A stretch of DNA of 64,000 bases from Streptomyces sp. HM190 (lineage in GTDB: Bacteria > Actinomycetota > Actinomycetes > Streptomycetales > Streptomycetaceae), in assembly GCF_009857135.1 (NCBI RefSeq), contig NZ_CP047318.1:1116001-1180000 (forward strand), written 5' to 3'. A model generated the notes under the pieces. The model saw only the letters and a list, made by a program, of their open reading frames with translations. It was not told the DNA's origin and did not search any database. This document shows, one piece after another, positions 53,135 through 61,553 of this stretch. The position numbers were made by a program, and so were the translations under genes. How positions within the stretch are numbered: position 1 is the stretch's first letter; each line of letters begins with the position of its first letter.

Positions 53135-55561
53135 GTGGGCGAACCGACTTACCAAAATATCACCGCAACCGTGCGTCCACCCCGGTGCGCCATATTTATC
53201 AACAAGAACAGTGAATATTGGCAGACGGCAGCCAACGTTGCTATCACCCAGGCATCTCAAGTATGGGGTGGTCGCAACTTTCTGATTGTGCCTACGGATG
53301 GAGAAAAGATCGAAGACAAGTTTTGGGAGTTGCTTGAGGCCTACAGCCCTGACTATCTCGCAGTTTGCGATCTAACGTTCACGGATTTCGAAGAAGCTAA
53401 TCCGGATCGATATGCGGAGATCAAGCACCTTCACAAAAATGGCGAGCCGGCCAAAGAATGGAGTGATACAGAGTTCGAAGATTGGTTTGCGGGTAGCGCT
53501 GCGCAGTCTCGGATTGATGAGCTCACTATCAGTGAAGCCTTGAGCAGTGAGCTCATCTATCGACTGAGCCCGTTTCACCACAGTGATGCGGTCGACCAGT
53601 ATCTGACCAGTACGTCCGGCTTCGGGTATCCCTTCACGAAGATCGCAAAGATTATCTCGGCGACAACCAGACACATTGGTCTCGTGAGGCTTCCCCCTAT
53701 AATTAACGACTCGACGTTCAAGCTACTCATCCATTCTGAGACGGGAGTGGGGAGCAGAGAGTACATCGACGAGATCAGCGAAGCTGGGTTCACTACAAAG
53801 CGAGTGCCGGACACGTATAAACTGACGAACGTTTTGACCCACGTGCAAGGACCGCAACGACCATTTCTAGGCGAGCATGAAGAGCCTCATCTAGATGAGA
53901 GTTTTCTGCCAAATACTCCGTTCGGCCTGAGCATGCTGCACCTGGGCCAGTATTACAGGGCTGACAAGCACCGTTCAGATAAAGAACCAGTGGTGGTTGT
54001 GCTTGGCGACTCTGTAGAGGACTTTTGCTTCTACTACTCGCTGTCCCGCATGCATGAGGGCATTAAGTGGCTCCCGCAAGCCTGGTTGCGCTCTTCCACT
54101 AAGGCACGGAATGCAGCTAGGAAACGTAGTCAGCAGGGACAAGAAGTAGATCCATTTACGCTAGAGCAGCAAGGCGCTCGCGAGCTGGTCAGCGTCGTTT
54201 CCTCCCTGATTCGTTACGGGCACAGCACCAAACATGTTCAGTTGTGCAGCATGAGCCTTAGTCAGCGACAGCTCGTCGCCTATCGAACCCAGATTGGAAG
54301 GCTCACGTATTTCGAGCCTGCCAGGTTCGCTTCCAAGATTGAATGCGTTCCCATTGAGTCGGTGTCTACCTCATGCGTGCTTCGGGTCTACGAGACCGAC
54401 AACTACGTCAATCATCGCAGTATGGTGTTTGTCGACGGGAAGAGTGTCAGTCCCTTTGATACGCCGAAGCCTAAAAGCTTCAACGAGATTAGACTTCCCG
54501 ACCACTATTGGCTGACTTCGCTGCAAATCGAGGGATACCAGCCCCCGTCGCTACCAACGTTGGGGCCGAAGCTCGCCAATCTCCACAACTCGACCACTGA
54601 GTCTCGTGTAGCTAACGATGGAATTGTTTATCTGTGCCCGAACTCCATGATCTTTGGCAGTGACCTCGACGCTATTTTGGTCCGCCCGAAGATCGAGATG
54701 CCAGATGTGCTGAGTCTCATCAACTCCTATTTCGAGAGTGTTGGCATCACAGCGAAATACTCAGACAAGGGTAAGTACTTCAATGACACGATCAGCCGTT
54801 TCGGCGGCCTCAATGCCTTGGGTGAGTTCATCAAGACCAAGATGACGCGCTCCATCCTAGATAAGTTCATGCAGACCAATAAGAACGCCGAGGATGGTGT
54901 CTTCTACGTCCGGACTGACCAACGTTCCTATCTAGACCTTGATGCATTCGCAGACTGCATGGGCAGTCCGCAGGCGGCAGCCGACCTCATAGACGACATG
55001 CTTACCAAGGAGATCATTTACCGAGGCTACATCCTCAAGTGCGAGAGGTGCAGCCTTTCCTCTTGGTATAGCCTAGACGCTCTATCTTCTGTCTTTAGTT
55101 GCAACCGCTGCGATTTTCAACAACAGTTCACGCAGAAGCACTGGAAGAACGGCATGGTGGAGCCTAGGTGGTGCTACAAGCTCGCTGAGACGGTCTACCA
55201 GTTCTATGAGAAGAACTCGCACCTCACAGCTCAGGTGCTCTACAAACTCAAATCGCAGTCAACTACAGCCTTTCACTTTGCTCCCGAGATTGATCTAATC
55301 GGTTTCTCTGGTTCTGGTGATAGTCGTGAGATGGATGTTGCCTGTATCCTCGACGGTCAAATCATCTTTGGTGAGTGCAAGACGGAAACGCTAAAGCTGA
55401 AGGACGTAGTGAAATTCGAGCAGCTTACGCAGATGCCGATGAAAAATCCCGCCAGGGTCATCTTCGCAACGACGAAGCCTGTTTCCGATGACTTCAAGAA
55501 GCGGATGGGCCAAGTTCCGAACGCAGAACTTATGGTTCGCAGTGACTTGTATGACGATTAG
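53135..55561 (+). CDS. Large unknown protein with PD-(D/E)xK-like C-terminus and zinc ribbon
   Basis: 808 residues. GTG 53135 has AAGGAG 7 bases upstream; an ATG at 53087 is in frame but lacks a site. The N-terminal part has CAIFINKNSEYWQTAANVAITQASQVWGGRNFLIVPTDG...FWELLEAYSPDYLAVCDLTF, a sensor-like alpha/beta fold I cannot assign. Near residues 640-665, CERCSLSSWYSLDALSSVFSCNRC is a zinc ribbon. The last 120 residues read FAPEIDLIGFSGSGDSREMDVACILDGQIIFGECKTETLKLKDVVKFEQL. The Asp plus the G-E-C-K (ExK) with preceding strands fit a restriction-endonuclease-like fold. Codon use is nearly unbiased, the most foreign in the window. Between IS copies in a defence-rich island, it is the best candidate for a new single-gene defence nuclease. 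Confidence 0.72.
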   Translation: MGEPTYQNITATVRPPRCAIFINKNSEYWQTAANVAITQASQVWGGRNFLIVPTDGEKIEDKFWELLEAYSPDYLAVCDLTFTDFEEANPDRYAEIKHLHKNGEPAKEWSDTEFEDWFAGSAAQSRIDELTISEALSSELIYRLSPFHHSDAVDQYLTSTSGFGYPFTKIAKIISATTRHIGLVRLPPIINDSTFKLLIHSETGVGSREYIDEISEAGFTTKRVPDTYKLTNVLTHVQGPQRPFLGEHEEPHLDESFLPNTPFGLSMLHLGQYYRADKHRSDKEPVVVVLGDSVEDFCFYYSLSRMHEGIKWLPQAWLRSSTKARNAARKRSQQGQEVDPFTLEQQGARELVSVVSSLIRYGHSTKHVQLCSMSLSQRQLVAYRTQIGRLTYFEPARFASKIECVPIESVSTSCVLRVYETDNYVNHRSMVFVDGKSVSPFDTPKPKSFNEIRLPDHYWLTSLQIEGYQPPSLPTLGPKLANLHNSTTESRVANDGIVYLCPNSMIFGSDLDAILVRPKIEMPDVLSLINSYFESVGITAKYSDKGKYFNDTISRFGGLNALGEFIKTKMTRSILDKFMQTNKNAEDGVFYVRTDQRSYLDLDAFADCMGSPQAAADLIDDMLTKEIIYRGYILKCERCSLSSWYSLDALSSVFSCNRCDFQQQFTQKHWKNGMVEPRWCYKLAETVYQFYEKNSHLTAQVLYKLKSQSTTAFHFAPEIDLIGFSGSGDSREMDVACILDGQIIFGECKTETLKLKDVVKFEQLTQMPMKNPARVIFATTKPVSDDFKKRMGQVPNAELMVRSDLYDD

Positions 55562-55913
55562 CGGAGCCGATCGAGTGGCACGGCTTACGCGTAGACAAGG
55601 CGAAACAAGGGTTGCCGCCGGCCTTGACCTTGTACGGCCAGCTCTACAGGCGTTCGCGATGGCCTGATGACCGGAGGCTTCCAATGAGGCACGTCAACCT
55701 ACGGGCCGTGGTCGGCGGGGCGGTGAGTCGGGCAGTTCCATGCGCCGCGGTTACTGCGTGAACCCGACCGACCCAACCGCACGCCGGCGGGGACAGTAGG
55801 TCGAGACAATTCACGCCTCAACGACAGCCCCCCACCGCCACGACGGGCGATGGGGTGTTCTTGCATGGGAGCCAGACCCGAGGGTGTCTCGGATCAACGG
55901 CGCCGGGCTCGCG
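55562..55913. other. Gene-free stretch with a terminator
   Basis: No convincing gene in 352 bases. A hairpin (55830-55839 with 55846-55855, reinforced by flanking G/C) near 55826-55862 reads as a terminator for the minus-strand gene at 55914. Confidence 0.5.
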
Positions 55914-56195
55914 CTACGAGGCCTGGCGGATGTGCACCGTCTCGGCCTGACTGCCGTAGTTCTGGATGAAGACAAGCAAGCGGACAGCGCCGTCGTCCAT
56001 GCTGTGACGGCTCACCGTCCACGAGACGTTTCCTGGTACGTCGGCCTTGCACTCGATGACCAGCTCGGGGACGAGGTCGCCACTCTCGTACTCGCCGATG
56101 TCGACCCGTTCCATCCTGTCTGGTCTGACGACGACGGAGGTTGGCAGTCCGTCGCTCTCGTCCTTGATGTTGCTACGTAGTGAACTCGCTCCCAT
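55914..56195 (-). CDS. Small beta-rich hypothetical protein
   Basis: 93 residues from ATG 56195, with GAGGA about 10 bases upstream. The strand-rich pattern (TSVVVRPDRMERVDIGEYESGDLVPELVIECKADVPGNVSWTVSRHSMDDGAVRLLVFIQNYGSQAETVHIR) has no membrane or Cys motif. The opposite-strand frame over the same bases looks like a shadow. No function can be given. Confidence 0.55.
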   Translation of the reverse strand: MGASSLRSNIKDESDGLPTSVVVRPDRMERVDIGEYESGDLVPELVIECKADVPGNVSWTVSRHSMDDGAVRLLVFIQNYGSQAETVHIRQAS

Positions 56196-56714
56196 AGTGC
56201 TGTGGTCCTCGTGGGTGTTAATTGGTATATCCCCAACTCCCGCGAGTTTCTACGACTTCCTAAGCAACAGAAAGTAACTACAAACAGGCGTCACCCCCCA
56301 ATCTGCGGGGGAGGGTGTAACTCCTTGGTGGGTCTTTAAACCCCACACTCTACGTTACGTGGCTGAACGCCGGTAACGGTTTCCCTTACGGCGATTATGA
56401 CATGCGTGATCCAGCGGTCAACTTTCTACACATGAGGTGGGTAGAAAACGCATGATTCAAGAGACGGTGGCCGGCTCACGATTGAACTTCCGGTGCTACG
56501 CGCCTGCGGTGCTGTGGTGATCGAACCGCTCAGGTGTCACCAGGTGCGCAGACAGTTGCGACCGACCCGGACGGCCTGGTCGACTCCTGTAGGTCGACAG
56601 CTTCCACCGCGTCGATGGGTCGATGAACCGTGCGGCGGCCAGGTGGCCCGCCAACCTGCCCTCGAAGCTGCCGTTTTACCCGCTCGGCCTGGCGTCTCCG
56701 TCCATACTGCTGCG
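56196..56714. promoter_or_regulatory. Regulatory stretch upstream of the Shedu-like gene
   Basis: Contains an imperfect dyad CGCCGGTAACGG/CCTTACGGCG near 56389-56415 and TCTAC-N11-GTAGA near 56427-56447. A second frame is open across 56493-56714 ahead of the Shedu-like gene but shows no family sequence. Confidence 0.35.
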
Positions 56715-57611
56715 GTGGACACCTTCCGTCATGCAGAGACCGACACGAGTCCAGAACGTCCTCAAGCCACTTCTTGGGAGGCTTACCGGGCTTCAGTGCT
56801 ACCGCAGTGGCGGAGCCTCTTGGAGTCCTCCCCTAGTGAGCGGGAGGTGCAGGAGTTCTTGGAAGTTCATCCTTGCCTCCTCCCTGGAGCAACAGACAAT
56901 ATCGGCCCCGGTGGTCATCATGGTCCGTCGTTCTCTGCGGTGATCCGTCAGCCTCCGTTGAAAGGTCTTGGCCCAACACGCGTCCCGGACTTCATGTGGG
57001 TCCGGCTGGACACAGGGGCAATCCGGCCGATCTGTATTGAGATCGAGAGTCCTCGAAAGTCCTGGTTTAACAAGGGGGCGAGGACTCCTACAGCTGAGCT
57101 CACTCAGGCGGTCGACCAACTCACAGAGTGGAAGGTTTGGTTTTCTTCACCGGAGAACCAGCTCATTTTTGCGAAGACGTATGCCCCTGATTACACCTAC
57201 CGCCCCATCGAGCCTCAGTTCGTCCTCGTCTACGGCCGAGACTCAGAATTCCGCGCAGCGACCTCCATTCACGACAACCCTGCCTATATGCGGCAGAAGC
57301 GTGACCACATGCCCCGGAGCCGTGAGTACTACTTCACCTACGACCAGCTGACTGCGGAGCGGGAGGCTGGCGACTACGCAACCATTACGTATGAGGTCGA
57401 CAAGTGGCGCCTCGACTCACTGCCACCCACCTTCACGACCGGTTCAACCATGATGGATCTTGCTGAAATCATTGCTGACCCTTCTCCGGTACTTTCTCGT
57501 ACTGCACTCATTAGCGAGGAGCGAAGGGCCTACGTTGTCGATCGCTGGAAATACTGGCGCCAGGTAGCGCTTTCGAAGCATGAATACTTCATAGCCGTGG
57601 GTCGAGAGTAG
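56715..57611 (+). CDS. Shedu-like (DUF4263) nuclease
   Basis: 298 residues from GTG 56715; the frame is open back to 56493, so the start is uncertain. SWEAYRASVLPQWRSLLESSPSEREVQEFLEVHPCLLPG opens the DUF4263 domain. RVPDFMWVRLDTGAIRPICIEIESPRKSWFNKGARTPTAELTQAVDQLTEWKVWF is its core, with the metal Asp in PDF and the E-I-E of IEIESP in the PD-(D/E)xK position. SduA-family proteins of this kind give phage protection by DNA nicking. The C-terminal 110 residues include YVVDRWKYWRQVALSKHEYFIAV. Here it is a stand-alone gene, as in Shedu systems. Confidence 0.75.
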   Translation: MDTFRHAETDTSPERPQATSWEAYRASVLPQWRSLLESSPSEREVQEFLEVHPCLLPGATDNIGPGGHHGPSFSAVIRQPPLKGLGPTRVPDFMWVRLDTGAIRPICIEIESPRKSWFNKGARTPTAELTQAVDQLTEWKVWFSSPENQLIFAKTYAPDYTYRPIEPQFVLVYGRDSEFRAATSIHDNPAYMRQKRDHMPRSREYYFTYDQLTAEREAGDYATITYEVDKWRLDSLPPTFTTGSTMMDLAEIIADPSPVLSRTALISEERRAYVVDRWKYWRQVALSKHEYFIAVGRE

Positions 57612-57709
57612 AACTGAGCCCGCGCGCAAGACGGTTGCTGTCAGCCGTCTGTGGGTTCCGGCTGATTTTCGGAGACACGCGTAATCCTGAATATGGCGAC
57701 GGTTCCTAG

Positions 57710-58579
57710 AAGTTGTCCCGTAAATGATCTGAGGCATGCAGGCTGACCTGCTCGTTTGCCTGTCATCCGGTGAGGGTGAGGTTGTACAGGCGTGCGATGC
57801 CAAGCATGGCGTGGTGGACGCCTTCGCCTTTGAGTCGGCAGTCGCGCAGGATCTTCCAGCTCTTCATGCGGGCGAAGGTGTGCTCGACGCGGGCGCGGAC
57901 CTTGCGGTGGGAGGCGTTGTGCTCCTCCTTCCAGGCCGGCAGTTCTTCGTTCTTGTGCCGACGGTAGTGCGGGATGGTCAGGCCGGTGCCTCGGTAGCCG
58001 CCGTCGGCGATCACGGTGGGGGTGGTACCGACAGCGGTCTTCGTGCCGGAGTCTTCCCAGGCCCGGCAGTCGTTGCGGTTGCCGGGCAGTGGCTTGCCGA
58101 CGGCGACGACGAGGCGGGTGTCGGCGTCGATGACGACCTGGTGGTTGGTGGAGTAGCGGTAGTTCTTGCTGGAGGCGGCCATGCTCCGGTCGCGGGTGGG
58201 GACCAGGGTGCCGTCCACGATGAGCACGGTGTTCTTGCGGAACCGCCGCCGGGGCTGGAGCGCGAGAGCCGGTCCGAGGTGGTCGACGATCCGGTCGGCA
58301 GCCGACTTGGAGATGCCGAACAGCGGGGCGAGCTGGCGCAGGGTGAGGTTGGTGCGCCAGTACGCGGCCACCAGCAGCACCCGGTCCTCGAGCGGCAGCG
58401 ACCACGGCCGGCCCTTGCGGACCGGATCGGCTCCCTCGCGCCGCAGCGCGGTGATCAGCTTGTTGAACTGCCGCGGGATCAGCCCGGTGAACGGACCTAT
58501 CCACGAGGGCTCCGACGCCGTGATCACACCAGCCACGGCAAGATCATCTCACCTCTGACCAGCAGTTACGGGACAACCT
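57710..58579 (-). mobile_element. IS5-family element, copy 4 (870 bp)
   Basis: CTAG at 57706-57709 and 58580-58583. The right CTAG abuts IS1380-family element 2 directly. Confidence 0.93.
57763..58536 (-). CDS. IS5-family transposase, copy 4
   Basis: Same intact 257-residue transposase. Confidence 0.93.
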   Translation of the reverse strand: MAGVITASEPSWIGPFTGLIPRQFNKLITALRREGADPVRKGRPWSLPLEDRVLLVAAYWRTNLTLRQLAPLFGISKSAADRIVDHLGPALALQPRRRFRKNTVLIVDGTLVPTRDRSMAASSKNYRYSTNHQVVIDADTRLVVAVGKPLPGNRNDCRAWEDSGTKTAVGTTPTVIADGGYRGTGLTIPHYRRHKNEELPAWKEEHNASHRKVRARVEHTFARMKSWKILRDCRLKGEGVHHAMLGIARLYNLTLTG

Positions 58580-58583
58580 CTAG

Positions 58584-60243
58584 CCTCGCGCTTTCACGAG
58601 GTGGGGCGTCCGAGGCTTGATCAAATAAGCGGAGAGTGCTCCTGACCTGCAACGATGGGACTTGTCGAGGGTCCTGTTGGTTGCATGGGAAGAAGCACTC
58701 TCCAGGTGAAGAAGCGTATCGGGTCGTACCCGTGTGTCCGCATCGAGGGCGGCGGCCGGGCGGTGGTCTCGCAGGCCGGGAGCGTGCTGCTGGTCGAGAC
58801 CGTCCGCAAGGCCGGTTTGGACACCGCGATATCAGCGGCGCTGACGCCGTGGCGGAAGGCCCGGGCGGTGCACGATCCGGGCAAGATCCTGCTGGACGTG
58901 GCCCTGGCGGTCGCGCTGGGCGGGGACTGCCTCGCGGATGTCGGCATGCTGCGGGCCGAGCCCGCGGTGTTCGGGGCGGTCGCCTCCGACCCGACGGTCT
59001 CCCGCCTGATCGACTCCCTCGCCGCCTCGGGGGAGAGGGCCTTGCGGGCCATTCGCTCCGCGCGGGTCGAAGTCCGGCAGCATGTCTGGCGGTTGGCCGG
59101 CGGGAAAGCGCCCGATGCGGGCGGGTCGGTGACCGTCGATCTGGACGGGGTGCTGGTGGTTGCGCACTCGGACAAGGAGGACGCGGCCCCGACCTGGAAG
59201 CGGACCTACGGTCACCACCCGTTGATGGGGTTCGTCGACCACGGGCCGGGCGGCACCGGTGAGCCGGTCGCGGCCCTGCTCAGGCCCGGGAACGCGGGGT
59301 CCAACACCGCGGCCGACCACATCACCGCCACCCGCCTGGCCCTGGCCCAGCTGCCGGCGAAATACCGGCGCGGACGTCAGACCCTGATCCGCACCGACTC
59401 CGCGGGCGGCACCCACGACTTCGTCGCCTGGCTGACCCGGCGGGGGCGGTGGCTGTCCTACTCGGTCGGCATGGTGATCACCGACGCGATCCACCAGCAC
59501 GTTCTGCAGGTCCCGGCCTCGGCCTGGACGCCGGCCGTCGAGGCGGACGGCGAGATCCGGGACGGGGCCTGGGTCACCGAACTCACCGGCGACGTCCTCG
59601 ACGGCTGGCCCAACGGCATGAGGCTGATCGTCCGCAAGGAACGGCCCCACCCCGGGGCCCAGTTGCGGCTCACGGACGCGGACGGCATGCGGCTGACCTG
59701 CTTCGCCACCAACACCTCGGGCCGGCCGATCGCCGAGCTCGAGCTCCGTCACCGGCTGCGGGCGAGGGCCGAGGACCGCATCCGGGCCGCCCGCTCGACC
59801 GGCCTGCGCAACCTGCCCCTGCACCGCACCGCCCAGAACCGGATCTGGCTGGAGATCGTGCAGATCGCTCTCGACCTGCTGGCCTGGATGCCGATGCTCG
59901 CCCTGACCGGCACAGCCCGTCTCTGGGAACCCCGCCGCCTGCGGCTCCGCCTGTTCACCACGGCGGGGCAGTTCGTGACCACCGGTCGTCGGTGGATCCT
60001 CCGCCTGGCCGGGCACTGGCCCTGGACCAGCCACATCACCGCCGCCCTCGAACGGCTCGCACTCCTGCCGAACCCGGGATGAGCAGCGGATTCACCCGCC
60101 CCTACGAGAGAACCCTCCAGCCGGAGCAGTGGAACCCGGCGTCCATCCGAGACGACACTCGGGCCCTCAACCTGCCCAGCCTCAGCCCACAGCACGAAAA
60201 CGGTCCACCGACTCCGTCGGCGGACCGTCACGCAAGATCGAGG
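58584..60243 (+). mobile_element. IS1380-family element 2 (1,660 bp), sandwiched between two IS5-family copies
   Basis: Left end CCTCGCGCTTTCACGAGG at 58584, right end ...AAGATCGAGG ending 60243. CTAG flanks both sides exactly (58580-58583 and 60244-60247). Those CTAGs are also the inner target copies of IS5 copies 4 and 5, which lie in opposite orientation. Confidence 0.88.
58655..60082 (+). CDS. IS1380-family transposase, copy 2
   Basis: 475 residues; the same domain order as the 49686-51113 transposase with many substitutions (for example SVTVDLDGVLVVAHS and TLIRTDSAGGTHDFVAWLTRRGRW). Intact frame. The two elements are sister types, so they arrived separately rather than by local duplication. 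Confidence 0.9.
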   Translation: MGLVEGPVGCMGRSTLQVKKRIGSYPCVRIEGGGRAVVSQAGSVLLVETVRKAGLDTAISAALTPWRKARAVHDPGKILLDVALAVALGGDCLADVGMLRAEPAVFGAVASDPTVSRLIDSLAASGERALRAIRSARVEVRQHVWRLAGGKAPDAGGSVTVDLDGVLVVAHSDKEDAAPTWKRTYGHHPLMGFVDHGPGGTGEPVAALLRPGNAGSNTAADHITATRLALAQLPAKYRRGRQTLIRTDSAGGTHDFVAWLTRRGRWLSYSVGMVITDAIHQHVLQVPASAWTPAVEADGEIRDGAWVTELTGDVLDGWPNGMRLIVRKERPHPGAQLRLTDADGMRLTCFATNTSGRPIAELELRHRLRARAEDRIRAARSTGLRNLPLHRTAQNRIWLEIVQIALDLLAWMPMLALTGTARLWEPRRLRLRLFTTAGQFVTTGRRWILRLAGHWPWTSHITAALERLALLPNPG

Positions 60244-60247
60244 CTAG

Positions 60248-61117
60248 AGGTTGTCCCGTAACTGCTGGTCAGAGGTGAGATGATCTTGCCGTGGCTGGTG
60301 TGATCACGGCGTCGGAGCCCTCGTGGATAGGTCCGTTCACCGGGCTGATCCCGCGGCAGTTCAACAAGCTGATCACCGCGCTGCGGCGCGAGGGAGCCGA
60401 TCCGGTCCGCAAGGGCCGGCCGTGGTCGCTGCCGCTCGAGGACCGGGTGCTGCTGGTGGCCGCGTACTGGCGCACCAACCTCACCCTGCGCCAGCTCGCC
60501 CCGCTGTTCGGCATCTCCAAGTCGGCTGCCGACCGGATCGTCGACCACCTCGGACCGGCTCTCGCGCTCCAGCCCCGGCGGCGGTTCCGCAAGAACACCG
60601 TGCTCATCGTGGACGGCACCCTGGTCCCCACCCGCGACCGGAGCATGGCCGCCTCCAGCAAGAACTACCGCTACTCCACCAACCACCAGGTCGTCATCGA
60701 CGCCGACACCCGCCTCGTCGTCGCCGTCGGCAAGCCACTGCCCGGCAACCGCAACGACTGCCGGGCCTGGGAAGACTCCGGCACGAAGACCGCTGTCGGT
60801 ACCACCCCCACCGTGATCGCCGACGGCGGCTACCGAGGCACCGGCCTGACCATCCCGCACTACCGTCGGCACAAGAACGAAGAACTGCCGGCCTGGAAGG
60901 AGGAGCACAACGCCTCCCACCGCAAGGTCCGCGCCCGCGTCGAGCACACCTTCGCCCGCATGAAGAGCTGGAAGATCCTGCGCGACTGCCGACTCAAAGG
61001 CGAAGGCGTCCACCACGCCATGCTTGGCATCGCACGCCTGTACAACCTCACCCTCACCGGATGACAGGCAAACGAGCAGGTCAGCCTGCATGCCTCAGAT
61101 CATTTACGGGACAACTT
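60248..61117 (+). mobile_element. IS5-family element, copy 5 (870 bp, opposite orientation)
   Basis: Same sequence as copies 1-4, reversed. The inner flank is CTAG (60244-60247) but the outer flank is CTAC (61118-61121), so a matching target duplication is missing. It truncates the serine integrase. Confidence 0.92.
60291..61064 (+). CDS. IS5-family transposase, copy 5
   Basis: Same intact 257-residue transposase, encoded on the plus strand here. Confidence 0.93.
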   Translation: MAGVITASEPSWIGPFTGLIPRQFNKLITALRREGADPVRKGRPWSLPLEDRVLLVAAYWRTNLTLRQLAPLFGISKSAADRIVDHLGPALALQPRRRFRKNTVLIVDGTLVPTRDRSMAASSKNYRYSTNHQVVIDADTRLVVAVGKPLPGNRNDCRAWEDSGTKTAVGTTPTVIADGGYRGTGLTIPHYRRHKNEELPAWKEEHNASHRKVRARVEHTFARMKSWKILRDCRLKGEGVHHAMLGIARLYNLTLTG

Positions 61118-61121
61118 CTAC

Positions 61122-61350
61122 CGGCGGTGAAGTCTAGAAGCCAGGGTTCAAATCCTTCATCACGGATGACCTCTGGCTTATACGCCGACTTGTCGTTGTC
61201 GATGTACTCGCGTGTTGCTGTACCACCGCTCGTTTCGATGAGTGGCAGTACAGTGCGAAGCTGCCGGTCAAGACCGGGAGCACGCTCCTCGTCCGTATCC
61301 GAGATACGAGCGTACGGGGCAACGATTATGGGTGATGTATCCGCTTTCAT
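61122..61350 (-). pseudogene. Large serine integrase, N-terminal fragment only
   Basis: From ATG 61350 the protein reads VAPYARISDTDEERAPGLDRQLRTVLPLIETSGGTATREYIDNDKSAYKPEVIRDEGFEPWLLDF. This is the start of a serine recombinase catalytic domain, with the nucleophile in YARIS (Ser17) and an Asn-Asp-Lys-Ser loop. After about 75 residues it is cut by IS copy 5, and the remaining several hundred residues (zinc ribbon, coiled coil) are nowhere in the window. It sits next to attR in the position expected of the element's own integrase. Confidence 0.82.
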
Positions 61351-61353
61351 ATA

Positions 61354-61384
61354 CTATGCCCTAATTATACTATGTTGGGCATAG
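61354..61384. promoter_or_regulatory. Inverted repeat at the integrase start
   Basis: CTATGCCC (61354-61361) and GGGCATAG (61377-61384) form a perfect 8-bp dyad across an A/T-rich spacer immediately upstream of the integrase ATG. It could be an operator or an integrase-binding arm of attR. Confidence 0.5.
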
Positions 61385-61476
61385 TTTCCAAAGCTTTGAG
61401 CGGCCTGAACGCGCATTGGACGGCGACGACGATGGCCGAGGAGTACGCCCGGCTCCGGGTGGCGGCGGAGGACTGA
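61374..61476 (+). pseudogene. mug: Stranded 3' end of mug, right attachment junction (attR)
   Basis: After the junction block AGCGGCCTGAACGCG (61399-61413) the frame reads SGLNAHWTATTMAEEYARLRVAAED and stops at 61474-61476. This is the expected native C-terminus of Streptomyces Mug following LPNPSGLNA, in G/C-rich codons. Bases 61374-61400 are island DNA. It lacks the 5' gene and is a remnant of the target. Confidence 0.85.
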
Positions 61477-61527
61477 GCGGAGGGCTGCCCGGCCTGTGCG
61501 CGGTGGGGCTCGGGCCCGCCGCTCGTG

Positions 61528-61553
61528 GGACCCGCCTTGGTCAGGGCGGGTCC
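61528..61553 (-). terminator. Hairpin overlapping the stop of the 61541 gene
   Basis: GGACCCGCC (61528-61536) pairs perfectly with GGCGGGTCC (61545-61553); the loop contains the TGA of the minus-strand gene. Confidence 0.6.

Larger units (their letters stand above)
33075..61400. mobile_element. Integrative element (about 28.3 kb) inserted in mug, degraded by IS elements
   Basis: Boundaries are set by the split of mug: 5' part plus island-encoded tail on the left, stranded original 3' end on the right. G+C and codon use drop visibly between these points. A large serine integrase start lies 50 bases inside the right end, where an integrase is expected. Contents include a VirD4/TraD-like coupling ATPase, a replication-relaxation protein, small membrane proteins, Lsr2, regulators and several defence-type genes. 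Five IS5-family and two IS1380-family insertions have split the coupling protein, replication-relaxation and integrase genes, so the element is probably immobile now. Confidence 0.8.
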
